A DNA stretch of 64,000 bases from Pseudomonadota bacterium. Lineage in GTDB: Bacteria > Desulfobacterota > Desulfobulbia > Desulfobulbales > Desulfocapsaceae. The DNA lies in the NCBI GenBank assembly GCA_018817385.1, contig JAHIUA010000063.1, positions 62,001 through 126,000 of the forward strand, written 5' to 3'. The notes under the pieces were generated by a model. It worked only from the letters and a program-made list of their open reading frames with translations. It was not told where the DNA came from and did not search any database. Position numbers and translations under genes: made by a program. The stretch's first letter is position 1. Each line of letters starts with the position of its first letter. Shown here piece by piece: positions 41,917-50,996 of this stretch.

Positions 41917-44370
41917 TCAGCCATGATCAAGAACCTTACGGATTGTTTTGGCCAGGACCTGAGGGGAAAATGGTTTCATCAGGTATCCATTGACTCCGAA
42001 CAATTTCGCTTTGACTTTGTTCACGGATTTATTGTAACCGGTACAGAGTATACTTTGGGTCCCAGGATTTATTTTCATGATTTCCTTGATCAAATCCAGA
42101 CCCGTCAGATTCGGCATAGTCATATCCGTCACAACAATATCATAACACCCTTTTTTTTCTTGAAAATCCTTGAGCGCTTCAAGACTGTCCGAAAAACATG
42201 TCACCTGATAGCCAAGATTCTCCAGTGTCCGTTTGTGGAGATCGATCAAACTATTTTCATCATCTACCAATAAAACCCGTTCATGGCCATAGGGAGGCGG
42301 ATTGGCCTGCGGACTTCTTGTGGCAACCTGTTTTTCGACTATCGGCAGATATACCCGGAAAGTTGTGCCTGCCCCGGGTTCACTCTCCACGCTGATTGTG
42401 CCCTGATGGTTTTGGACAATACCATGAACCACAGCCAGCCCCAACCCTGTTCCCTGGTCTTTTCCTTTGGTTGTAAAAAAGGGATCAAAAATTTTTGCCT
42501 TGATTTCCTCTGCTATACCGCTCCCTGAATCGTGAACTTCTATACAGGCAAAGCGCTGACTGCACGGTTCTCCACTATTCAATGAAGGCAGAGCTACAGA
42601 CGCTGCCACCTCAGTGAGAGCGATGGTAAGAGTGTCATAGTCATTTTGTATTGCCTGCATGGCATTAATGCAGAGATTCATAACAACCTGATGAATCTGG
42701 GTCGGGTCGCCCAGGACAACCCCACAGTCCTGATCAATTGTCACTGAGAACTGAATGGAGCTGGGGATAGATGAACTGAGCATGTTGGCAACTTCCTGGA
42801 TGGTGTCCTGGAGCCGCAGAGGCTGAAAATCCTCTTTTTCCTGGCGACTATAAAGAAGAATCTGTTTCACAAGGTCAGCGGCCCGATTGCCGGCAAGTAT
42901 CACCTGATGGATATCTTTAGCAACTTGGCTGGATGAAGGCAGTTGATCTAAGGCAACCTGTCCATGACCAAGAATCGTGGTAAGAATATTGTTGAAGTCA
43001 TGGACTATCCCTCCAGCCAATGTTCCAAGGACCTCTAACTTAACCGCTTGCTGTAACTGCTGTTCCAGTAACTTCTTTTCTTCTTCGTCTTTTCTCTGCT
43101 CAGTTATATCCTGGATAATTGAGAGAATTCTGTCACGACCATCACTCTTGATTATCTCGGTGAAATACAAACATCTGAGCATATCGCCATCTTTATTTTT
43201 GATAATTACTTCATGATTACTGATCAGTTTTTGTTTCTCTGAAGAAGATTTCAGATAGGCTCGGCTTGCCTCAGTAAGAATACCCAGATCAGTAGATCGA
43301 TTTCCAATCAACTCCTCTCTGCTGTAGCCGACGACCTGGATGAATTTGTCATTTACAGCCAAAAACTCACCGGTTTCAATATCACTGATGGCCATCAGGA
43401 GTGGATTTTTCTGGAAGGCCTTTTCGAATTTTTCTTCTGCCTGCTTACACGATGTAATATCTGTAAATGTTCCTAACACGCGCTTAACAGAACCGTCCGG
43501 GGTACGGGAAACGACTTTCCCACGGGCAACAACCCAGAGAGGACTTCCCGAAGTGGTGCGATAGCGAAACTCATTGCGAAAGGGCTTGTCGGAAGAGATA
43601 CTTTGTTGCAATGCCTGATGTATGCGAATACGATCCTGCGGGTCAATGAGATCCTGCCAGAGGCGGTAGGTAAGGGGAAAGGCATCCGCTTCATAACCCA
43701 GCATGGCATACGAACGGGAACTCCAGGTTATTCTGTCCTCCGTCACATCCCAATCCCATAGCCCATCATTAATGGCCGCCATAACCAAACGAAGTTGTTC
43801 TTCATTTTTCTTTATAATCTCTGCCTGTTCAATCTCCTTCAGCCGAGTCAGTCCCATTGAAGCAATGTTCCTGGTGAGAACAGTTATGAAATCAAGAATG
43901 CGCGAATGGGATGGAGGTGAGAAGACAGGAACCTCATCCAGGGCCTGAAGGTACCCAGTTTCATCAAATCCATATTGCTGGGCTTGCTGCCGAAATCGGC
44001 TGCGCAATTCCTCACTAACAGGTTCATGAAGGACCTGGCCGGCAAAGACATTGGCCAGGTGTTGACCATTGATGATAATTGGACAGATAGAGTTAATCAG
44101 TCCATGGGGGCAGGTATAAACAATAGAGGATTGATCAATTAAAAAATCATTTGCATAGTGCCTGTTACATGCTATGCAGACCTCACAGGAAACACGGTTT
44201 TTACGATGAAAATCTCGGCATATCTTCTGCCAGCCTATTTCTTTGAGAACGTTGCCTTCAAGATCTATGATTGCCAATGGCATACTGGTGAGATTGTACA
44301 ACTGTTCCAGCATCTTTCCCAGTTCATCAATATCCAGCAGATCAGTGAATTTATAGTGCAAGGTAAACAT
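41917..44370 (-). CDS. Hybrid histidine kinase with PocR sensor domain, two PAS domains and receiver
   Basis: This 817-residue cytoplasmic protein starts with a PocR ligand-sensing domain (about 1-170: LYNLTSMPLAIIDLEGNVL, CRDFHR, SCEVCIACNRHY, YTCPHGL, with several Cys that could bind metal). Two PAS domains follow (DITSCKQAEEKF and IQDITEQRKDEE mark their ends). A HisKA region (GIVHDFNNILTTILG), an HATPase (GTGLGLAVVHG) and a receiver (VLLVDDEN, DIVVTDMTMPNL) complete it. No membrane helix is seen. ATG at 44370 is chosen; the longer frame begins with a TTG. Neighbours are transcribed the same way but 310 bp apart, so it may be its own unit. Confidence 0.9.
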   Translation of the reverse strand: MFTLHYKFTDLLDIDELGKMLEQLYNLTSMPLAIIDLEGNVLKEIGWQKICRDFHRKNRVSCEVCIACNRHYANDFLIDQSSIVYTCPHGLINSICPIIINGQHLANVFAGQVLHEPVSEELRSRFRQQAQQYGFDETGYLQALDEVPVFSPPSHSRILDFITVLTRNIASMGLTRLKEIEQAEIIKKNEEQLRLVMAAINDGLWDWDVTEDRITWSSRSYAMLGYEADAFPLTYRLWQDLIDPQDRIRIHQALQQSISSDKPFRNEFRYRTTSGSPLWVVARGKVVSRTPDGSVKRVLGTFTDITSCKQAEEKFEKAFQKNPLLMAISDIETGEFLAVNDKFIQVVGYSREELIGNRSTDLGILTEASRAYLKSSSEKQKLISNHEVIIKNKDGDMLRCLYFTEIIKSDGRDRILSIIQDITEQRKDEEEKKLLEQQLQQAVKLEVLGTLAGGIVHDFNNILTTILGHGQVALDQLPSSSQVAKDIHQVILAGNRAADLVKQILLYSRQEKEDFQPLRLQDTIQEVANMLSSSIPSSIQFSVTIDQDCGVVLGDPTQIHQVVMNLCINAMQAIQNDYDTLTIALTEVAASVALPSLNSGEPCSQRFACIEVHDSGSGIAEEIKAKIFDPFFTTKGKDQGTGLGLAVVHGIVQNHQGTISVESEPGAGTTFRVYLPIVEKQVATRSPQANPPPYGHERVLLVDDENSLIDLHKRTLENLGYQVTCFSDSLEALKDFQEKKGCYDIVVTDMTMPNLTGLDLIKEIMKINPGTQSILCTGYNKSVNKVKAKLFGVNGYLMKPFSPQVLAKTIRKVLDHG

Positions 44371-44379
44371 ATTTCCCAA

Positions 44380-44679
44380 AAGCGAAGAGGTGAACAGTAA
44401 GTGCTCATCACGAACGAAAAACTGTAGCGAACTATCTCAGCCCCTTCCTTGCGCAGGCAGGACAGGCAAAAAACATACAAACGCAGTCACCGTCGAATAC
44501 TCAGCAATAGTGGCACACTACCATTGCTGAGTGAATTGAGTCATTGGCCAATAAAAAAACAACTGATACTCCCCTACGACCTGTCACTGTCACTCGGTCG
44601 AGGATGCTTTTGTGCCTCTAACAAAGGCAATGCTGGGCCTGGCGGCTTCCCATTCAATGTGGCTGAGAGAAAATGCGGC
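44380..44679. other. Gap between two kinase genes, containing a hairpin at 44499-44532
   Basis: The 300-bp gap holds one clear inverted repeat: ACTCAGCAAT (44499-44508) and ATTGCTGAGT (44523-44532), with a 14-nt loop, without a T-run on either strand. It is likely the 3' region of the downstream-acting kinase gene or an operator for the PocR kinase gene. No ORF is supported. Confidence 0.45.
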
Positions 44680-46326
44680 TCAGTCTCCAAGTTTGACAAT
44701 CGGCAGAGTGAGGGTAAAAACAGCTCCCCCTTCCTCTCTGTTTCGAACATCAATCTTTCCTCCCAGTTTTCTCATAATATTATAAGAGATTGCCATTCCC
44801 AACCCAGTGCCTTTACCCGGATCTTTGGTAGTGAAAAAAGGATCAAATATTTTTTTCATTAGCTCCGGTTTTATTCCTGTTCCAGTATCTGCGAATTCGA
44901 TATATATATTATCCGCAGCCACTCTGGTGGACACCTCCAGGGTGCCATCCTTATCAATTGCGTCAAGACCATTCCCCAGCAAATTCAAAAACACCTGCTG
45001 TAATTGCGGGCCATCGGACATGGTGGTGGGCAGCTCTTCACAAAATTTCTTTTCAATACGTATGTTATTGTTCTTGGCATCATTTTCGACAAAAGAAAGG
45101 GTTTCTTCGATGAGTTCATTCACCTGCACACACTGTTTTTCTGCAATAATTTTGCGGGAGAATCCAAGTAAGCGGTGGGTTACCGTTGCTGCTCGCTTGA
45201 CGTGGTATTTAATCTTGTTTATGGACTCTTTATACTCTGTCAGATTTTTCATCTGGCTGGGATTTTCTTCAACCAATAACTCGTCCATCCAACCTGCCTG
45301 GTTAGTGATCATCTGCAATGGATTGTTGATTTCATGGGCTATGCCGGCAGCAAGTCTGCCAACCGTTGCCATTTTTTCCATCTGAATCAGATGTTGATCG
45401 AGCTCATGTTTGTCACGATCAGCCCGTTCAAGTCTCCTGACCAGATGCCAGCTGACGAAAGCGGCCAACAACATCACGAGCAGACAGGTCATTGCGATAA
45501 TCATAAGATTGGTATTGCGAATCTCATAATAATCACCTAGAGAATCTTCTATTCTCGACTTTATAACCAGCAGCCATTGCCCCCCCCTTACCCATCTGGT
45601 GCAATAACGATACCCGTCTATTGTCTGGAAATAGGTGCCCTCGTGATATTCAAGAATATTTTTCTCTTCTGCTGAGAGAATCTTGGTCCCCTGAAGACTT
45701 GGTGTCTGAAATGCTGCCTGACGATTGACAATATAGGCATCGCCGTTTGGCCCTATCTGAGCACTGTGGAGGAGCGCATTGAATATTTCAGAATTAATGG
45801 TGGCTCGCAGCACATAGGTTTTCAGAGGATCCGTCACGGCAATAACAAAGTGAGGCACCCCCCGAAAACCTGTAAACACATCGCTGACATGCCTGCCGCT
45901 GACCAAAGCTTCCTTAAACCAGGGCTGCACACGATAATTTTTTCCCTCGATACTGCTCCAGTATGGTCCGACATAGGCCAACTGCTTCCCTGATGAATCA
46001 ATGACATGCAAATCAACAATTTCATTTGTCTTATTAACAGCCAGAAAAAGTTCCTGCAGATGTCCCACCTCCTCAAGATATTCAAGAGAATAGATGCCAG
46101 TCAGGGTTGCCAGGAGGTCTTCCTGTTTTTTGAGAAAAAGATTAATAACATCCTTTCTATGGTCAAGGAGCTTGCTGGCGAGCGCTTCTGTTTTATAGAT
46201 AGCGCAATTTTTTAAATTGTGTGCGCTCACCAGAAAAACAATGATAACAGGGACCAAAACCAGGACAAAAAAAGTAACTGTCAGGGTTTTTTGTATCTTG
46301 GAATACGACTTTTCATTTTCCCACAT
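44680..46326 (-). CDS. Membrane sensor histidine kinase with dCache domain
   Basis: The 548-residue product has a first TM helix (TVTFFVLVLVPVIIVFLV), a periplasmic dCache-type double-PAS domain (about 40-270, with HVIDSSGKQLAYVGPY and YRVQPWFKEAL) and a second TM (NLMIIAMTCLLVMLLAAFV). It ends in HisKA (RLAAGIAHEINNPLQMI) and HATPase (GTGLGMAISYNI) domains, without a receiver. It lies just before the HTH/pseudo-receiver and receiver genes on the same strand (gaps 37 and 16 bp); the four-gene arrangement suggests a joint phosphorelay. The ATG has GGAG upstream. The ligand is unknown. Confidence 0.9.
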   Translation of the reverse strand: MWENEKSYSKIQKTLTVTFFVLVLVPVIIVFLVSAHNLKNCAIYKTEALASKLLDHRKDVINLFLKKQEDLLATLTGIYSLEYLEEVGHLQELFLAVNKTNEIVDLHVIDSSGKQLAYVGPYWSSIEGKNYRVQPWFKEALVSGRHVSDVFTGFRGVPHFVIAVTDPLKTYVLRATINSEIFNALLHSAQIGPNGDAYIVNRQAAFQTPSLQGTKILSAEEKNILEYHEGTYFQTIDGYRYCTRWVRGGQWLLVIKSRIEDSLGDYYEIRNTNLMIIAMTCLLVMLLAAFVSWHLVRRLERADRDKHELDQHLIQMEKMATVGRLAAGIAHEINNPLQMITNQAGWMDELLVEENPSQMKNLTEYKESINKIKYHVKRAATVTHRLLGFSRKIIAEKQCVQVNELIEETLSFVENDAKNNNIRIEKKFCEELPTTMSDGPQLQQVFLNLLGNGLDAIDKDGTLEVSTRVAADNIYIEFADTGTGIKPELMKKIFDPFFTTKDPGKGTGLGMAISYNIMRKLGGKIDVRNREEGGAVFTLTLPIVKLGD

Positions 46327-46363
46327 GCTAAAATGCTCCGTTTTCTAGTCAAAGAGGCTCAGG

Positions 46364-46942
46364 TTATTTAAAAAGCGTGTGAATGGTCTCAACCAGTTCA
46401 TTGATTCTTATAGATCGTGTCACAACAGCATCTGCATTTGCAGCCTTAAGCTCTGCTATTTTATTTGGAGAGATGTTTTTTTCGATTATTGCCAGGATCT
46501 TAAATGCGCCTATTTTTTTTGCAAAATTGATGATCTCCAGGGCTTTATCATGGGCACCAATGGTATCGGCGATAATTAAGTCCGGAACAAAGGTCAGTAT
46601 CTTATACTTTACCTTTTGATCAAAACAAATGGTGTCGGAAATAAAATTTTCCTCTGCCCTGAGCTTTTCAAAGAAATGTTTCAGAAATGTGATATAAATA
46701 TAGCCAAGTGTTTCACTGGAAAAGACAAAAAGTATTTTTTTGGCCTCAACCGGGAGCAGTGATGCCGGTATGGTCATATTATGTTGCACCAGAAAATCAA
46801 CAAGATCATCACAGCGCACCTGTTCTGTTTCTGGAGAGAGTGATTTAAGGCATCTTTTTTCTACCCACTTTCTCACCCTGTCTTGAGAGACGCAGCACAA
46901 GCTAGCCACTTGCTCAAAATCCAACAGCTCGATTTCACTCAT
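46364..46942 (-). CDS. Excisionase-type HTH domain joined to a receiver-like domain
   Basis: From the ATG at 46942 (AGGTGA upstream; 46963 is also possible) the product is about 192 residues. The N-terminal 65 residues resemble a MerR/excisionase helix-turn-helix (LLDFEQVASLCCVSQDRVRKWVEK then DLVDFLVQHN). The rest, from KKILFVFSSETL, has the fold pattern of a receiver (FVPDLIIADTIGAHDKA, AFKILAIIEKN, ADAVVTRSIRINELVETI). The acidic triad and typical DxxMPxxDG motif are altered: ADTIG has the single Asp but no normal surroundings. It may be a phosphorylation-independent regulator of neighbouring genes. Confidence 0.65.
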   Translation of the reverse strand: MSEIELLDFEQVASLCCVSQDRVRKWVEKRCLKSLSPETEQVRCDDLVDFLVQHNMTIPASLLPVEAKKILFVFSSETLGYIYITFLKHFFEKLRAEENFISDTICFDQKVKYKILTFVPDLIIADTIGAHDKALEIINFAKKIGAFKILAIIEKNISPNKIAELKAANADAVVTRSIRINELVETIHTLFK

Positions 46943-46979
46943 CTTTATACTTTCACCTGTCATCTATATTTGCTCAGGG

Positions 46980-47375
46980 CTAAATCTTTTCATCGCGAGT
47001 AATGCGGACCTTTTCACAGGCCAGTTCGATTTTTTCAAGAAGCTCATTGGTATCGATTGGCTTGAGACAATAATCAAATGCCCCCCCCTTCATTCCTTCT
47101 ATACCTGAATCCACAGAGGCGTGTCCTGTCAGAATAATAATCTCGCTATCAGGCCATTCTTGTTTGATCAGCATCAGGCAATGAATACCATTGAGTTCAG
47201 GCATGCTGACATCCATGACGATCACATCAAAGGGTCCCGCTGCCATTTTGGCCAGTGCTTGTGAACAGCTATCAGCTGTATCCACAGCAAGACCACGCCT
47301 GGAAAATATCTTGGCCAGGGGAATTCTAAAATCAGATTCATCATCAACAATTAAAATCTTTTGCTCTATCTTCAT
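46980..47375 (-). CDS. Stand-alone response regulator receiver protein
   Basis: This 131-residue single-domain CheY-like receiver has acidic residues in ILIVDDES, the phosphoacceptor Asp in FDVIVMDVSMPELNG, Thr in ILTGHAS and Lys in YCLKPID. There is no output domain, so it relays phosphate or acts through protein contact. It is similar to the receiver at 52344-52772 in motifs (GHASVDSGIEGM vs GHASVESGIDGM), suggesting duplication. It lies 16 bp downstream of the HTH/pseudo-receiver gene's upstream side and 35 bp after the PEP-synthase-like gene. Confidence 0.9.
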   Translation of the reverse strand: MKIEQKILIVDDESDFRIPLAKIFSRRGLAVDTADSCSQALAKMAAGPFDVIVMDVSMPELNGIHCLMLIKQEWPDSEIIILTGHASVDSGIEGMKGGAFDYCLKPIDTNELLEKIELACEKVRITRDEKI

Positions 47376-47410
47376 GGGGAAACGTCCTTACTTCAAAGAG
47401 TTGTTTGGGG

Positions 47411-50164
47411 TTATGACAGCATTGTTTTGATTTCAGTCAGGAATTTATTTCTATAGTGATTCACTGACGCCGGGTTATTCATAACCATATCAATTTGTCT
47501 GGCATGGAGGCTCAGGTAGCCAAGGATTTTCAATCGTTGTCGAAGAAACTCAATTGGTCGTTTTTCCACCCTGGCCGTCAAAGAATCGCCCTTCTGTTCC
47601 AGGCGAAAATCAAACTGACTGAGAATTTCGCAAAGCAGTGTTATCCGTCCAACCTTACGAGTGGTATCCGCAGCCCCTCCCTTGAAAGTAAAGGTAACAT
47701 AACTTTCTGTAAGCAGATCACTCATATAAGCCTCAATCATAGCAAAATGATACCCCAGGCGTACGGATAAGTTACAGAAGTTTTTCGAAATAAGAAAATA
47801 ATTTTTGACGGTCATTGCTGAAGCAACCGCCGGTTCAAGACCCTGTTGCATGGTGGATTGAAAAAGAATGGAGCCAAGCCCTCTCACACTCACCGCAGGA
47901 GGACCCTGCCAGGGGAAGCTGGCAATCCCTTCCCATATGGCTTTCATGGGTGTAGAAACAATATCTTCCATACATATTGTCTTGCTTGTCACATCTGTTC
48001 CCTCCCGAAACCCATCAGCCAAGTCAATAACCCACCAATCCAAGGGTACATCTCCCACCAACCTCTTCGCGGCACGTTGATCGAAATGGTTTCTTTCACC
48101 AAAACGGAACATCTCTACTACTGCTTTTTCATGACAGAACCGGGTGATATCATGAAGGGTTTCACAATAGCTTGATTTAAAATAAGGCGAAGCGGGGTCT
48201 GTCAGATTGAGCGGCGTAATGTGTTGCAGCAGCTTACGAAGCAGCCCTTGTACCGGACTCCCCACCATAAGATCCCTTTTCCGTGCCCCTTGCGCCAGGA
48301 GATCTTCCCGTTTTCCACGATAGAGCAGACGGTTGTTTGCATCTACGGTAACGATTTCACCATTGCTCAACTTTGTTAAGCAGTTCGCAACCCCAAAGAG
48401 GGCGGGAATAGAAAATTCTCTGGAAACGGTGGCCAGGTGGCCAGCCACACTGCCCGTTTCACCTATCAGTGCTATCGCTTTTGTCAGCAATGGCGCCCAT
48501 TCCGGCAAAGGATGCTCGACAACCAACACGGCCCCTTTGGGAAACTGCAGCATATCCACAGAAGATCGAACCAGAAAGACAGGCCCACAGGCCACACCTT
48601 GACTGCCGGTGACCAAACCACGGAGCAAGGGTTGTTCCTCTGACTCCACTACCTTCTGCGAATTGTCACTCCCTCCTTCACTACCATCGTCCCCCAAAGA
48701 GTTATCCTCCAGGATAGCATTTTCCCCCTGCTCATCAATGGACCATTCATTGTCTTGTGGGAATCCGCAATGGCCATCTTCGCAGGCAATACATGGAGTA
48801 CGCTTGGGAAAACCACGCAGCAGAGATTCATCCTCTGTCGCTGAACCATTCTGAGACGTGTCAGTTTCTCCGAAGGCCACGGCAGCAGACATGGGTCTGC
48901 TTTGGAGAATAATTATTTCCCCCTTTCTATCAATTGACCATTCAATATCTTGCGGAGATCCGAAATGGTCCTCCAGAATGAGCGCCATTTCAGTGAGCTT
49001 TGCGGCCCATTTCATGGTCAAGATGTCAGGGAAAGCCAAGCCACTGTCGGTGCCATTTGGGTTTTGGGCAGTTTTATGCTGGAGGATCATATGCGGAGAT
49101 TGCCTGGAGACGAGAAACAGATCCGTATTACAGGTACCATCGACAACTCTCTGCGCCGTTCCTTGGGTCATATTGAGAAGAACCCAGCTACTTGCGGAAT
49201 TTGCCGGATCGCGGGTATAGAGGACGCCGCTTACAGCAGCATCCACCATGGCCAGACAGCCCACTCCCATTTCGATGTCTTTATGAAGATAGCCTTTTTG
49301 CAGACGATAGAGTATGGCCCGGCTGGTATATTTACTGGCAACGATCTCCTTATAGGTCTGGCCAATAAATTCCTTATGGGTATTCAATTCGGTATGATAT
49401 TGACCGGCAAATGAGGCCCCGGCATTATCTTCTCCAAGAGCGCTGGAACGCATGGCCACAGTGACATCGACTTTTGTCTCTTTTTCAAGCTCTGCGTAGG
49501 CAGCATAGATTTTTGCTTCCAGATCAGCGGGCAGTTTGCTGTTGCTTATCAGTTGCTGGATAGCCGCACTTGCCCTATACACTTCTGCCAGGTTATCCGT
49601 ATCAAGCATCTGCAGAAGTCGGCCGATTTCAGGCCCCAGATTATTCGCCGAAAGAAAATGGCTGGCAGCGGAAACAGTTATGGCAAAACCAGGGGGAGTT
49701 TTCATACAGGCAAGGCTTGCGACCTCGCCAAGGTTGGCCATTTTTTCTCCCACCTGATCAACATGAATCCTCTTAATTTTTATCAGGGGAATTATCCATT
49801 CTCCACTATGAATCCGTGGAGCCTCTTCCAAAATATCATTGACCTGGGTGCTGATTTTTTCGAAGGCCGGATCCAACTGGTGATAACGCCCCTCTGATAT
49901 CTCGGTCAGATGCTTGACCATCTTATAGACATTGACCATTACCGCAGTACTGCGTGAACGGATAAAGGCCATGCTGAAGATTTGCCCTGACTGCAAAACC
50001 TGCTCCATCTCGGCCATGGCCTCGAGGGCATTATTGTTAGCAGTAAGCAATGCCCTGAAATGTCTGTACCGGGACTTGAAGATGATCTGCAATTCTTCAG
50101 GGGTACACCTGGTACTCTTCACAGGAGAGAAGACACTTTTTATCCAGTTGCTGATGCCAGACAT
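47411..50164 (-). CDS. PEP/pyruvate-binding protein related to PEP synthase, with an internal duplication
   Basis: The 917-residue product contains a PEP/pyruvate-binding ATP-grasp-type domain (about 115-435: LGEVASLACMKTPPGFAI, AMRSSALGEDNAGASFAGQY, PQDIEWSIDRKGEIIILQSRP). A mobile phosphohistidine domain follows (GETGSVAGHLATVSREF, His after AG). The C-terminal 270 residues do not look like the usual PEP-utilising TIM barrel, so it is not a normal PpsA. Between the two canonical domains a stretch of about 64 residues is duplicated and decayed (see findings). Start ATG 50164; a TTG at 50176 extends it. It probably catalyses ATP-dependent phosphotransfer in signalling, inferred from its receiver and kinase neighbours. 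Confidence 0.8.
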   Translation of the reverse strand: MSGISNWIKSVFSPVKSTRCTPEELQIIFKSRYRHFRALLTANNNALEAMAEMEQVLQSGQIFSMAFIRSRSTAVMVNVYKMVKHLTEISEGRYHQLDPAFEKISTQVNDILEEAPRIHSGEWIIPLIKIKRIHVDQVGEKMANLGEVASLACMKTPPGFAITVSAASHFLSANNLGPEIGRLLQMLDTDNLAEVYRASAAIQQLISNSKLPADLEAKIYAAYAELEKETKVDVTVAMRSSALGEDNAGASFAGQYHTELNTHKEFIGQTYKEIVASKYTSRAILYRLQKGYLHKDIEMGVGCLAMVDAAVSGVLYTRDPANSASSWVLLNMTQGTAQRVVDGTCNTDLFLVSRQSPHMILQHKTAQNPNGTDSGLAFPDILTMKWAAKLTEMALILEDHFGSPQDIEWSIDRKGEIIILQSRPMSAAVAFGETDTSQNGSATEDESLLRGFPKRTPCIACEDGHCGFPQDNEWSIDEQGENAILEDNSLGDDGSEGGSDNSQKVVESEEQPLLRGLVTGSQGVACGPVFLVRSSVDMLQFPKGAVLVVEHPLPEWAPLLTKAIALIGETGSVAGHLATVSREFSIPALFGVANCLTKLSNGEIVTVDANNRLLYRGKREDLLAQGARKRDLMVGSPVQGLLRKLLQHITPLNLTDPASPYFKSSYCETLHDITRFCHEKAVVEMFRFGERNHFDQRAAKRLVGDVPLDWWVIDLADGFREGTDVTSKTICMEDIVSTPMKAIWEGIASFPWQGPPAVSVRGLGSILFQSTMQQGLEPAVASAMTVKNYFLISKNFCNLSVRLGYHFAMIEAYMSDLLTESYVTFTFKGGAADTTRKVGRITLLCEILSQFDFRLEQKGDSLTARVEKRPIEFLRQRLKILGYLSLHARQIDMVMNNPASVNHYRNKFLTEIKTMLS

Positions 50165-50309
50165 AGAGGATTGCAAAATGTTGAAGAGGACAACAGAGAC
50201 AGTTCCCTGCCTCTGTTGTCTGTTAAAGAGTGATGGCCGGATGTGAGCCCGATCACCCCAGGGAAAAGGCTTTTTAGCGAGTTTTTTCTAGCAAGAGAAC
50301 ACTACGGTA

Positions 50310-50996
50310 TCAATGTCCAATCTTGAGACCAAGTCCTTCAAAAAGGTACATTATACCAAACCCATACCAGAGAGTATAGACCACATAGAAGACCAGAGAA
50401 AAAATCACCAGAACCAGAGCTTCCTTTACAGATTGGGCCTCTACTTTATAGTAATTATAGGACATCTCCACTGCCTTCTTTATCACTGTGCCAACTATCG
50501 CAGCCTCCTTAAACAATTCCTGTTTATTTAGATTCTTCTCCATGGCCTTCAACGACTTATACCAGTTATAAAGGGCCTGCCGCTCGTTATAACCATACTT
50601 TGCCGCAACAGTAGTTCCATCGTTGTGATACATGGAGTCTGCATCGACCAGACTGTTATGGAGTATGGCCGCGATATCCCCCTTGACTAGCAGGATGTTC
50701 CCATCAACGGTGACGGTTGCTCCACCGGCTTCCAACAATTTAACGCTTTCAAGGGCCTGCTGGTCGTCTTGCATGGTCAATTTCAGATCAACAATTGTCC
50801 CTTCATATTTTTTGATTTTTTCCATGGTCTCAGGGATGTAATAGGCCGATCCCTTGGATATGGAATTGTAAAGATTATCGAGAAAGTCAAGCCCATTATG
50901 ACCTTTGAAGATTGGCATAAAGATCACAGCCAAGACAACAAAAAAGCTCACCAGCATCAGAATGCCTCTGATTTTCAGTTTCTTTTCTATACTCAT
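50310..50996 (-). CDS. Membrane protein of unknown function, two helices
   Basis: This 228-residue protein has one membrane helix near the N-terminus (ILMLVSFFVVLAVIFMPIF) and one near the C-terminus (ALVLVIFSLVFYVVYTLWYG). In between lies a mostly helical, probably periplasmic domain with KGSAYYIPETM and YNERQALYNWYKSLK. No family is recognised. It overlaps the TauE/SafE gene by 4 bp (ATGA) and has a good GGGGAGG Shine-Dalgarno sequence, so it is made with the exporter and may be an accessory subunit or sensor for it. Confidence 0.75.
   Translation of the reverse strand: MSIEKKLKIRGILMLVSFFVVLAVIFMPIFKGHNGLDFLDNLYNSISKGSAYYIPETMEKIKKYEGTIVDLKLTMQDDQQALESVKLLEAGGATVTVDGNILLVKGDIAAILHNSLVDADSMYHNDGTTVAAKYGYNERQALYNWYKSLKAMEKNLNKQELFKEAAIVGTVIKKAVEMSYNYYKVEAQSVKEALVLVIFSLVFYVVYTLWYGFGIMYLFEGLGLKIGH

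Noticed and set aside
44499-44532. Sigma-54-like TGGCAC ... TTGC match inside the hairpin loop
   Set aside because: The distance between the GG and GC dinucleotides is 12 instead of 10, so it does not fit.
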